A stretch of 7,547 nt of DNA from Rickettsiales bacterium (GCA_031283565.1 JAITBM010000059.1:1-7547); one strand, 5' to 3'. Counted from the stretch's first letter, positions 1-6,493 are shown. Notes: generated from the sequence alone by a model not told the origin. Numbers and translations: made by a program.

Positions 1-1181
1 CCGATGTTTCGCTGCCGGCAGTGAAGAAGATCATGCTCGGGGTCACTCAGAAAGCCATGGGTTCGAAAATCGTGGCGGGAACCAGGCCCGCGGAAACGAT
101 AACAAAAATCGTCTACGACGAATTGGTGTCGATATTGTCGGCCCCCGGCCGGAATGCGGCTCCAAAAATGATAATGCTGGCCGGATTGCAGGGAACTGGA
201 AAAACGACGACGGCAGGCAAATTGGCGCTGCATTACAAGTCCGCCGGACGCGGCGTCCTGCTGGCGGGCGCCGACATTCGCCGTCCCGGCGCCCGCGAGC
301 AGCTGCGGGCTCTGGCGCTGCAGGCGGGCGTGGAATCGCTGCCGATAATTGACGGCGAGACAGTTCCGCAGGTCGTGGCCCGAATCAAAAAAAGCGCCGC
401 GGACCTGACAATCGTGGATACCGCCGGACGCCTGCAAATCGATGACGCCCTGATGGCCGAGCTGGCGGATATCAAGGCGGCGCTTCATCCGGACGAGGTG
501 ATTCTGACTGCTGACGCCATGGCCGGGCAGGAATCGCTGGCTGTCGCCAAAGCGTTCAACGGGCGCGTTGGGATCACCGGAATAGTCATGACCAGGGCGG
601 ACGCCGACGCCAGGGGCGGGGCGGTCCTGTCCATGCTGGCCGAGACGGGGGCGCCGGTTTTATGGGTCGGTTCCGGCGAGAAGATGGCGGATTTGGAACG
701 GTTCCACGCGGACCGCGCGGCGTCCAGAATCCTTGGCATGGGGGATGTGGTGTCTCTGGTTGAAAAGGCGCAGGCCGTTGTGTCGGAAAAAGAAGCCGAA
801 GACGTTGTCGGGAAAATGATGTCCGGCGCATTCGACCTTAATGTCATGAAGTGGCAGATTGAGAAAATGCAGAAGATGGGATCGGTGGGCGGCCTGCTAA
901 AACTTATTCCCGGAATCGGCGCCGTTGCCGCGCAGCTAAGAGACAAGGCGGGCGACGGTGCGATAAATTCCCAACTTGCTATCCTGCGCGGCATGACGGA
1001 GGCGGAGCGGCGATCGCCCGATATAATCCTGGCATCGCGCAAAGAGCGCATAGCCGGCGGCAGCGGCGTGTCCGTGCGGGAGGTCGAAGCGCTTTTGAAG
1101 CGCTTTTCGCAGATGAAATCGCAGATGGCGGTGCTGGGCGGCCTGATGCGCGGCGGCGCCTTTCCAATGCCGCCGGCATAA
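1..1181 (+). CDS. ffh: Signal recognition particle GTPase Ffh, 5'-partial
   Basis: Ffh binds SRP RNA and signal peptides of nascent inner-membrane proteins and delivers ribosomes to FtsY at the membrane. The reading frame is open to the left edge. The codons before the GTG at position 21 read DVSLPA, which fits the conserved Ffh N-domain segment (EADVxLP), so GTG is not the start and roughly 40 N-terminal residues lie outside the window. Numbering from that GTG: P-loop GLQGTGKTTTAGK at 55-67, ADIRRPGA at 84-91, DTAGR at 133-137, TRADAD at 191-196 followed by ARGG, and GMGD at 239-242. The methionine-rich M domain runs from about 265 to 375 and includes LLKLIPGIG and SRKERIAGGSG (339-349), the SRP-RNA-binding segment. 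RRP and TRxD instead of YRP and TKxD are typical of alphaproteobacterial Ffh. The C-terminal tail is short. The usual downstream neighbour rpsP is absent. Confidence 0.96.
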   Translation, partial: DVSLPAVKKIMLGVTQKAMGSKIVAGTRPAETITKIVYDELVSILSAPGRNAAPKMIMLAGLQGTGKTTTAGKLALHYKSAGRGVLLAGADIRRPGAREQLRALALQAGVESLPIIDGETVPQVVARIKKSAADLTIVDTAGRLQIDDALMAELADIKAALHPDEVILTADAMAGQESLAVAKAFNGRVGITGIVMTRADADARGGAVLSMLAETGAPVLWVGSGEKMADLERFHADRAASRILGMGDVVSLVEKAQAVVSEKEAEDVVGKMMSGAFDLNVMKWQIEKMQKMGSVGGLLKLIPGIGAVAAQLRDKAGDGAINSQLAILRGMTEAERRSPDIILASRKERIAGGSGVSVREVEALLKRFSQMKSQMAVLGGLMRGGAFPMPPA

Positions 1182-1210
1182 ATGCAAAACCCTGCGGCAA
1201 GACTATATTC

Positions 1211-1299
1211 TTAGGTTCAATTTATAAAAATGCTTGATTTATTCCTAGGAATAATATTATAATTAGGATTAGATCCTAATAAACATTAGGATAACCTAA
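1211..1299. promoter_or_regulatory. Multi-copy TTAGGAT operator array upstream of the small regulator
   Basis: An AT-rich stretch holds repeated, palindromic copies of one short motif. They are TTAGGTT at 1211-1217, the 12-bp perfect palindrome ATTCCTAGGAAT at 1241-1252, the inverted repeat ATTAGGAT-TAG-ATCCTAAT at 1262-1280 with perfect 8-bp arms, and ATTAGGAT again at 1285-1292 followed by CCTAA at 1295-1299. The second palindrome lies in the spacer of the predicted promoter. The third overlaps its -10 box and the predicted transcription start. This is the layout expected for autorepression by the helix-turn-helix protein encoded immediately downstream. The repeats are seen directly; which protein binds them is inference. 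Confidence 0.7.
1234..1263 (+). promoter_or_regulatory. Promoter of the small helix-turn-helix gene
   Basis: A -35-like TTGATT at 1234-1239 and a consensus -10 TATAAT at 1258-1263 are separated by 18 bp. The predicted start is near 1270, inside the inverted repeat at 1262-1280, and would give a leader of about 45 nt containing the ribosome binding site AGGAAGGA (1303-1310). Confidence 0.65.
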
Positions 1300-1314
1300 A
1301 AAAGGAAGGAAGAA

Positions 1315-1557
1315 ATGAATCATCTGGAAATATGGACCGCGATAGAGCGATTTGCGAGCGAGCTGAATCTGACATGTTCCGGGTTGGCGAAGAAAAGCGG
1401 CTTGGATGCGACGACATTCAATCGGTCTAAAAGGTTCAGCCGGGACGGGCAGCCGAGATGGCCGTCCACGCAGAGCATAGCCAAGATACTGAAATACAGC
1501 GGGCAGTCCATGGAGGCTTTTACAAAGCACCTGCGCGCCAAGGAACCCCAGATCTAG
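1315..1557 (+). CDS. Stand-alone helix-turn-helix (XRE/Cro-like) regulator, 80 aa
   Basis: Probable DNA-binding repressor. The segment at residues 19-40 (LTCSGLAKKSGLDATTFNR and following) has the spacing of a helix-turn-helix. The surrounding pattern, with IWTAIERFA near the start, the SKR after the recognition helix, and RWPSTQSIAKIL at 48-59, resembles the N-terminal domain of alphaproteobacterial phage-repressor-like regulators that normally carry a C-terminal S24 (LexA-like) peptidase domain. Here the protein stops at 80 residues, and I find no S24-like sequence in any frame downstream. It is therefore either a natural DNA-binding-only version or an old truncation. The ATG is supported by AGGAAGGA 4 bp upstream. 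The gene has its own promoter with palindromic repeats and its own terminator, so it is monocistronic and probably self-regulated. It converges on the giant cysteine-rich gene. Targets elsewhere are unknown. Confidence 0.85.
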   Translation: MNHLEIWTAIERFASELNLTCSGLAKKSGLDATTFNRSKRFSRDGQPRWPSTQSIAKILKYSGQSMEAFTKHLRAKEPQI

Positions 1558-1581
1558 CCGGACGGTGCGCCATGTTGGAAC

Positions 1582-1610
1582 CGCGCGGCTTTGCCGCGCG
1601 TTCTTATTTT
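1582..1610 (+). terminator. Rho-independent terminator of the small regulator gene
   Basis: A perfect 8-bp GC stem (CGCGCGGC at 1582-1589 and GCCGCGCG at 1593-1600) with a TTT loop is followed by the T-rich tract TTCTTATTTT. It lies 25 bp after the stop codon. On the opposite strand the hairpin lacks a T tract, so it is unlikely to stop transcripts of the convergent giant gene efficiently. Confidence 0.85.
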
Positions 1611-1699
1611 CTGAATTGCGCGGTTTCCCTTTCCGTCTGTCGTACCGCGGGCGGGCCCGGAACGGCTTTGTGATAATGGGGCGCGGCATGAAGCTTTGC

Positions 1700-4600
1700 T
1701 CAGTTACCGCGAAGGGCTTTGATCTTCGCGCGGTATCTTTCGGTCAGCTCGTTGAATTTTTGAACGAATTCTTTTTCATCCGGCGTGGCGTCGCTCTGGC
1801 ATGATCCGCCTTTCATTACATATCCGTCCGCGCAATTGCATGCGCTGCCGCCCCAGACATAGCCGTCTGAGGCGCACTTGCATTCGCTCCCTTCCCATTT
1901 CGGGGCGCCGGAGCCGGACGATGTGCAAATATCCTCGGCATTCAGGCAAACGCCATTTTTCCAGGTATAGCCTGATTCGGTGCATTTGCATGCGCCGTTT
2001 TCCCACTTGGGGGCGCCTCTGCTTGTCTGCCTGCAAAATTCTTCTTCGCTTAGGCATTTGTTATCGAGCCCGTCCCAATGGAGATTTTTCTTCTCGCATT
2101 CGGCTTTTTCTTTATCTGCCTGCTTTTCCGCCTTTTTCTCGCCTTTCGCATTCAGTGCGCATTCGGTTCCTTCCTTTCCGTCTTTCCATTCGTAATCGGC
2201 TTTGCACTTGCATTTTTTCAAAATGTTGCCCCATTCGGCGTTTTCGATTGTATTGCAGGTCTCCTTGCCCTGTTCATTTTTTTCAGCCTTCAGATCTTTC
2301 CAAACGGCTTCGATCTGCAGGTTCATGGAGCACGAAACTTCTTGTTCGGGCTGGGCTTCGGCGTTGTTCCCATTTTTATATTTCCAATGCAAGAATTCAT
2401 TGTTATTTTTGGTTGGCGCGGACGCAAGTTTGAACGGCTTGCCCTCTACGCAAGTTTGCGATGTTTTAGTGCCATCAGTGAATTTTCCCCAGTTCAGATC
2501 ATAGGTGATTTTAAAGCTTGCGCCATCAGCGCACCCGGTCTTATCTGCTCTGGGAACCTTTCCGGCATGGCATTCATCGCATTTTCCGCCATTTCTAGTG
2601 GTCCAAAATTCATTGTTTTTGCATTCTGCTGTTTGGGCCCGATCCGCTATGGGAATGCATTTTATTCCTTGGGAATTGGGCACCTCGCCTTCCTTGCACT
2701 TGTCGCAGCCCAAGAAATTCGAGCGAGGTATGCTGTCCGAGGGGCATGATTCGCATTGTTTGGAGGCCTTGGAAAAATATTGACCCGCATTGCATCCTTG
2801 CTCTTTCATTTTAGCGGCGCCGGAAATGCACTTGGCGCCGTCCTTGTCTGGAACTTCGCCATCGGGACAGGTCATGCAGCCCACCTTGTCCGCTTTCGGC
2901 ACTTGGTCCGAAATGCTGCATGTGTCGCATTTGGCTTGACTGACCGAATAATATTCATTGGGGGCGCATGCCTGGGCTTTGTCTTTATTTGCCTTTGCGC
3001 TTGCCATTGCTTGCGTCATTTTCTCGTCATTATTCGGCGCTTCTCGGACGGTTTTCTTGACGCATCGTTGCTCGCTGCCGTCATAATTGATTTCTTCATC
3101 ATCTTTGCATGATAGGTCTGATTTTAAGGGTGCGGCAGCCATTGCCTGATCGCCGCCCGACGCCTGAGTCGCCGGTTGGCTGACAGGCTCCGATTTCTGA
3201 GAGTTAGATTGTGCTTGCTGAGCTGGTAAACTGGATTTTTGGGGTACGCATTTTCCAAAGGTGCCGCTATTGGGATCCCAATCTTTATCTGAGGGACAAT
3301 CGCATATAATCCCACTGTCGCTGCGAGCAGATCTGCAATTAGTCCCTCCGCCATAATCATCTGACGGTCCCTTTTTTATGCATGTCGTATTTTCAACACC
3401 ATCTTTCCATCCATAACCGTTTTTACATTTGCATGTGCTGCTCAGCACAAATTCCGCGTTTTCGATCCCTTTGCAAAACAGCTTTTTCTGTGTATCCTTG
3501 AAAGCCTGCGTGGTATCGCACTGCTTTGCTTCCTTGTTCCAAATATAATCCGCAGAGTTTGTGCATTCGCATTCTCCCTTTGTCTCATTCCATCTGACTT
3601 GTCCTGTATATTTCTTGCACGCTTCTTCTTGTTCTGATGTGGCATTTTTCTCGCATCTTCCGCTTTTATCTGTCATTCCTTTGGGGCAGGCGCATATACC
3701 ATTTTCATTGCGTGTAGACCCCGGCAATTTTGTGCTGCAAGCCTCGCATTTTTCCGTCTTGGGATCCCATACTCCATCTTCTTTACTGAATAGGATACTG
3801 CAATTACAGTTGTCTTTGCCGACAATCAGGCTGTATGTGCCGCCGGATGTTTCGCATTTGTTCTTAAAATCATTGGACGGCGCCGCGGCGGATGCTTTGG
3901 GCTGAGCAGCCGCGGGTTGGGTCTCTGCCGCCTTGGTCGCCGATGCGGTCTGCTCGGCGGATGGGGCGGTGCTATTTTGGCATTCTCGCTTATCCGCGTT
4001 CCATTTGCCGCCATTCGGGCATTCGCACCTCATTTTGTCTTTGTCGGGAACCATTCCGCGATTTAGGCATTTTCTGCATTCTTCGGCGAATTCCGCGTAT
4101 ATCTCATCAGCGGCGCATTTTTGCGCTTTTGTCAGAACTGTTTCCCACGTGTCCTTGCACTTCTGCAAACCGTCATCCCACTCTTTATCCGATGGGCATT
4201 TGCAAGTCTGACCGATGCCGTTCTTATTGCCCTCGCAACCTGTCCTGCCATCGCCAAAAGTTTTGGCTGCTGGCGCCACGGCGGTCTGGCCCGCTACAGG
4301 CTGTGCGTCGGGCTTCGGTTCTGTGGTCTGCGCTGATTGCGCCGGCGTATCTCCGCATTTGCACTTTATCTCACCGGAACATGTTCCGTTTGAACATGGC
4401 ATTGATCCACTGCCGCTGCTGCCGTTGCACACTTCTCTTATTATCTCAGTTGGCTTTTTTGTCGGAATGCCGCTGTTATCATAAGATACTTTCACCGTTT
4501 GATATCCATTCACGCAATCTCCGACAGCCTCCTTTTGCATGGAATTTTTCTGAGCGGGTGAACTGGTTTTCTTGGACATGCATTTTTGCTCGCCGCCGTC

Positions 4601-5854
4601 GTACTTGATTTCTTCATCATCTTTGCATTTGCATTGACCGTCTTTCATGAACGAGCCGACTGGTTTTTTGCAAGGTCCTGCCAGGCAACTCCCGTTGCTG
4701 TATGCATATCCGTCTTCCGTGCATTCGCACTTGCTGTTTATCCATTGCGGTTTTCCGGTTGGTATTGCCTTGCATTCCGCCTTGGCATTCAGCGCGGCGG
4801 CCATTGCCTGATCGCCGCCCGACGCGACTGGACTTGCGGAGGAGGCCTGAGAGTTTGGCATACATCTCCCAACTGTGCCGCTTTTGGGGTCCCATATTTT
4901 ATCTGAAGGACAATCGCATATAATCCCACTGCTGTTGCGAGTAGATCCGCAATTAGTCCCTCCGCCGTAGATTTCTATGCATTTTACTTGAGTCGCGTCT
5001 TCCCATTCATAACCATTTTTGCATTCGCACGTGCTGCTGTTTTTCATTTCCGCGTTGTTGATCCCATCGCATCGTCTCTTTGTCTGTTCATTCTTGAAAG
5101 CCTGCGTGGCATCGCACTGGTTTTCCTCTTTGTTCCATTTATAATTTTTGGAATCTGTACATTCGCATTCTTTATTTTTAGCATTCCATTGGACCCGTCC
5201 TTTGTAGTTCTTGCAGGCTTGCTCTTGCTCTTCGACATTAGAACCGCCGGATGATTTATTCGCTCCGGACGTTGATGCCGGCAAGCATTGGCTTTTTCTT
5301 CCACTATGCCCGTACTCTTTGTTTGTCCCAAGCGGACATGTGCATTGTCCATTCTCATCGCGTCTGGAGCCTAACAATATCTCATCACACTTCTTGCAAC
5401 CCTTAGTGGCATGATCATATATTGCATCTTTATCTTCTACACTTTTCTTAACACTGCAATTGCAGTATTTTGATGTGGTTCCATTCATTGTCTCATAACT
5501 TCCACCGGTGTCTTCGCATTTTTTTCTGAGGGTTTCGGAATCGTCGCCAGCGGGGGCACTAAAATCCGCGGGGATACTGGAAGCTGGCTGATCACATGAG
5601 CATGTTACCGATGCTGTGGATTTGGGAGTGTATTTATTATTAGCGAGACTTCCGCTAATCGACAAAGCAGAGAAATCATATCCTTCTCTTGTGCATTTTG
5701 CCTTGTACTCCTCTCGAATGGTATTAATGTCTTCATTAGTTTTGCCACTAATGTCTAAAGAAGTAAAAGTTTTCGGATCTTGGGGACATGCGGCCGAAAC
5801 TGCCGCGGGCATGATAAGCGTCAGTATTGACAAAAAAGCAAGAATTCGCTTCAC
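1700..5854 (-). CDS. Giant secreted cysteine-rich modular protein, 1384 aa
   Basis: Function unknown; predicted exported. Residues 1-21 form a signal peptide (MKR, a hydrophobic core, AVSA then ACPQ). About 104 of 1384 residues are cysteine, which suggests a disulfide-rich extracytoplasmic protein. From N to C terminus: a short unique region (22-112); a Cys-rich block (113-354); further CxC modules (361-425); a unique region (426-500); an Ala/Pro/Gln linker; CPSDKEWD- and CPNGGKW-type modules (539-625); a second linker; a second copy of the Cys-rich block (667-908); CKDDEEINYDG (916-926); three tandem modules with CxxC pairs (963-1108); an InlB-B-repeat/Flg_new-like domain (about 1114-1185) with ITYDLNWG and a closing AVW; then C-W-CxC-YxW-C modules (1200-1352) and a charged, probably helical tail. 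There is no second membrane segment and no LPxTG. The start is GTG; an in-frame TGA lies four sense codons (12 nt) upstream and no Shine-Dalgarno is visible. GC is lower than in the neighbours. Surface adhesion or a coat role is a guess. Confidence 0.88.
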   Translation of the reverse strand: MKRILAFLSILTLIMPAAVSAACPQDPKTFTSLDISGKTNEDINTIREEYKAKCTREGYDFSALSISGSLANNKYTPKSTASVTCSCDQPASSIPADFSAPAGDDSETLRKKCEDTGGSYETMNGTTSKYCNCSVKKSVEDKDAIYDHATKGCKKCDEILLGSRRDENGQCTCPLGTNKEYGHSGRKSQCLPASTSGANKSSGGSNVEEQEQACKNYKGRVQWNAKNKECECTDSKNYKWNKEENQCDATQAFKNEQTKRRCDGINNAEMKNSSTCECKNGYEWEDATQVKCIEIYGGGTNCGSTRNSSGIICDCPSDKIWDPKSGTVGRCMPNSQASSASPVASGGDQAMAAALNAKAECKAIPTGKPQWINSKCECTEDGYAYSNGSCLAGPCKKPVGSFMKDGQCKCKDDEEIKYDGGEQKCMSKKTSSPAQKNSMQKEAVGDCVNGYQTVKVSYDNSGIPTKKPTEIIREVCNGSSGSGSMPCSNGTCSGEIKCKCGDTPAQSAQTTEPKPDAQPVAGQTAVAPAAKTFGDGRTGCEGNKNGIGQTCKCPSDKEWDDGLQKCKDTWETVLTKAQKCAADEIYAEFAEECRKCLNRGMVPDKDKMRCECPNGGKWNADKRECQNSTAPSAEQTASATKAAETQPAAAQPKASAAAPSNDFKNKCETSGGTYSLIVGKDNCNCSILFSKEDGVWDPKTEKCEACSTKLPGSTRNENGICACPKGMTDKSGRCEKNATSEQEEACKKYTGQVRWNETKGECECTNSADYIWNKEAKQCDTTQAFKDTQKKLFCKGIENAEFVLSSTCKCKNGYGWKDGVENTTCIKKGPSDDYGGGTNCRSARSDSGIICDCPSDKDWDPNSGTFGKCVPQKSSLPAQQAQSNSQKSEPVSQPATQASGGDQAMAAAPLKSDLSCKDDEEINYDGSEQRCVKKTVREAPNNDEKMTQAMASAKANKDKAQACAPNEYYSVSQAKCDTCSISDQVPKADKVGCMTCPDGEVPDKDGAKCISGAAKMKEQGCNAGQYFSKASKQCESCPSDSIPRSNFLGCDKCKEGEVPNSQGIKCIPIADRAQTAECKNNEFWTTRNGGKCDECHAGKVPRADKTGCADGASFKITYDLNWGKFTDGTKTSQTCVEGKPFKLASAPTKNNNEFLHWKYKNGNNAEAQPEQEVSCSMNLQIEAVWKDLKAEKNEQGKETCNTIENAEWGNILKKCKCKADYEWKDGKEGTECALNAKGEKKAEKQADKEKAECEKKNLHWDGLDNKCLSEEEFCRQTSRGAPKWENGACKCTESGYTWKNGVCLNAEDICTSSGSGAPKWEGSECKCASDGYVWGGSACNCADGYVMKGGSCQSDATPDEKEFVQKFNELTERYRAKIKALRGN
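2300..2515 (-). other. InlB B-repeat/Flg_new-like domain within the giant protein
   Basis: Residues about 1114-1185 follow the pattern of the Listeria-Bacteroides repeat family: a start like FKITYDLNWG, a GKPFKL turn, APTK followed by FLHWKY, and a closing IEAVW. This small beta-rich domain occurs in secreted and surface proteins. Unlike many family members, this copy carries two cysteines (1135 and 1175) that could form an extra disulfide. The assignment is by pattern only. Confidence 0.6.
2531..2968 (-). repeat. Three tandem CxxC modules of about 46 residues in the giant protein
   Basis: Residues 963-1009, 1021-1066 and 1078-1108 share an order of features: a Cys, then an aromatic pair (YY, YF, FW), then K/Q-C-x-x-C, a Pro, a GC and, in the first two copies, CxxG-EVP and a closing KC. 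The third copy ends early, after GC, just before the Flg_new-like domain. They resemble growth-factor-receptor-like disulfide modules in spacing, but I do not assign them to a named family. Confidence 0.7.
3131..3856 (-). repeat. Internal duplication, copy B (residues 667-908)
   Basis: This block parallels copy A module by module: CETSGG, CNC, PGSTRNENGICACP, the CKKYTG...W...ECECTN module, DTTQAFK, IENAE...CKCKNGYGW, YGGGTNC, CDCPSDKDWDP, and ASGGDQAMAAA (898-908). Nucleotide identity survives in stretches, such as 3138-3163 with 4800-4825 (26 of 26) and 3294-3317 with 4908-4931 (24 of 24). Confidence 0.9.
4793..5518 (-). repeat. Internal duplication, copy A (residues 113-354)
   Basis: Copy A begins at CEDTGG and ends with ASGGDQAMAAA (344-354), identical to the end of copy B. 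The C-P-S-D-K-x-W-D segment at 313-331 matches 851-869 in 15 of 19 residues. After copy A, 55 extra residues containing a CKAIPTG...W...CEC module precede CKDDEEIKYDGGEQKC (410-425). In copy B the matching CKDDEEINYDGSEQRC (916-931) follows after only 7 residues, so the repeat unit originally extended further and one copy gained or lost a module. Confidence 0.9.
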
Positions 5855-5860
5855 AGAAGC

Positions 5861-5869
5861 ATTATATCA
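5861..5869 (-). promoter_or_regulatory. Extended -10 promoter of the giant gene, start site at the GTG codon
   Basis: On the minus strand the sequence TGATATAAT is a full extended -10 element (TGn plus consensus TATAAT). Its last base is six bases before the GTG, so the usual +1 position falls on base 5854, the G of the start codon. The -35 region is poor (TTTTAT at 17-bp spacing), as is common for extended -10 promoters. A leaderless transcript is the simplest reading. Confidence 0.6.
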
Positions 5870-5976
5870 CTTTTGCTGGAAAAATAAAATCATAAAGAAT
5901 GCCAAATTCGCACCTGCCGCACGCGCTGACAAGTCGAAAATGCACTTGGCGCAAGCTGGCATTTAAATGGACGCGC

Positions 5977-6429
5977 CTATCGCGCCGCAATCACAAAACT
6001 TGGTTTTTCGGCTTGCAATCTGGACAGCGAAGCTGCTTGCACGGCCTGGAACGCCGACGGATCCCATATCTGAAAAGATTTTCCGCGCCCGACAAACACG
6101 GCCTCGGCCGCTATTTCTGCATGGGCCAGCAAGTCGGACGGAATGCAGATCCGCCCCGTGACATCGAACGGAAGCTGCCGCGCGTCGGCGAACAGCATGG
6201 CCGTCAGCTCGTCCAGCTTGGAATCGAAAATATCGCCCTTGTCCGCCGCGTCCGCCAAAGCCTCCATGCGGGACATCGGCATGCCCTCTATGCATTTGCC
6301 GGTGAACGAGCGGTAAAGCACCACGCCCGCGAACGATTCCCCGGACACGGCCGCGCGAAACGCGGCGGGCACCGATATCCGCCCCTTGGCATCTATTCGA
6401 TTCATAAAAGATGACAGAAACAAGCCCAT
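5977..6429 (-). CDS. mraZ: Transcriptional regulator MraZ
   Basis: MraZ is a ring-forming AbrB/SpoVT-like DNA-binding protein that normally sits first in the division and cell-wall (dcw) cluster and regulates its own operon. The 150-residue length is typical. Two family signature motifs are visible: DAKGR at 13-17 within NRIDAKGRISVPAAFR, and DVTGR at 89-93 within LPFDVTGRICIPSDL. The start is placed at ATG 6427-6429 because MGLFLSSFMNRID matches MraZ N termini; an ATG 18 codons upstream (6481-6483) would add an unrelated AT-rich-encoded leader and overlap the promoter. A strong promoter lies directly upstream, with no room for a leader. Downstream is the giant secreted-protein gene, 122 bp away with its own promoter, instead of rsmH (mraW). 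MraZ is thus detached from the division cluster in this genome. Confidence 0.93.
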   Translation of the reverse strand: MGLFLSSFMNRIDAKGRISVPAAFRAAVSGESFAGVVLYRSFTGKCIEGMPMSRMEALADAADKGDIFDSKLDELTAMLFADARQLPFDVTGRICIPSDLLAHAEIAAEAVFVGRGKSFQIWDPSAFQAVQAASLSRLQAEKPSFVIAAR

Positions 6430-6435
6430 GTTTCC

Positions 6436-6464
6436 ATTATCTAACAATATTTTATGGTTGTCAA
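6436..6464 (-). promoter_or_regulatory. Strong promoter of mraZ, start site at the ATG
   Basis: On the minus strand a perfect -35 TTGACA (6459-6464), a 17-bp spacer and the -10 GATAAT (6436-6441, 5 of 6) form a near-consensus housekeeping promoter. Only six bases (GGAAAC) separate the -10 from the ATG, so the predicted +1 is base 6429, the A of the ATG. Either the mRNA is leaderless or the true start is further downstream, which the MraZ N-terminal match argues against. Confidence 0.75.
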
Positions 6465-6493
6465 TGACATTTTTATAAAACATTATGACATTT
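6464..6493. repeat. Two direct copies of ATGACATTT, 21 bp apart, upstream of mraZ
   Basis: ATGACATTT occurs at 6464-6472 and again at 6485-6493. The offset is 21 bp, two helical turns, and the first copy touches the mraZ -35 box. Spaced direct repeats next to a promoter often bind a regulator. They are not the TGGGN repeats described for MraZ in other bacteria. Confidence 0.4.

Noticed and set aside
485..1051. Minus-strand frame of 188 codons opposite ffh
   Set aside because: It is a shadow of the conserved ffh coding sequence in GC-rich DNA.
1169..1199. Possible hairpin at the end of ffh (TGCCGC with GCGGCA)
   Set aside because: It has a 6-bp stem with a 19-base loop, overlaps the stop codon and has no T tract, so it is not a credible terminator.
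1558..1700. Remnant S24 peptidase domain after the helix-turn-helix gene
   Set aside because: No frame shows S24-like sequence, and a terminator follows the stop codon at once.
2078..2749. Long plus-strand open frame of 223 codons inside the giant gene
   Set aside because: It is antisense to the cysteine-rich gene, has no ribosome binding site or recognisable motif, and its apparent hydrophobicity comes from the complement of Cys/Lys/Glu codons.
3892..4608. Plus-strand open frame of 238 codons opposite the giant gene
   Set aside because: It is a shadow frame with random-looking Arg/Ser/Cys composition and no family resemblance.
3131..5518. CRISPR array or mobile element suggested by repeated sequence
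   Set aside because: The repeats are in-frame, degenerate and of protein-module size, with no uniform short repeats, spacers, terminal inverted repeats or transposase.
5786..5800. Lipoprotein signal at the N terminus of the giant protein
   Set aside because: The sequence before the first Cys is VSAA, lacking the Leu-like residue at -3 of a lipobox; an ordinary signal peptidase I site fits better.
5937..5962. Possible mraZ terminator hairpin on the minus strand
   Set aside because: The stem is interrupted (ATGC and CTTG arms with unequal bulges) and only a short T run follows.
6430..6483. Longer mraZ start at 6483 adding 18 residues
   Set aside because: The extra residues do not match MraZ N termini and would be encoded by the promoter itself.
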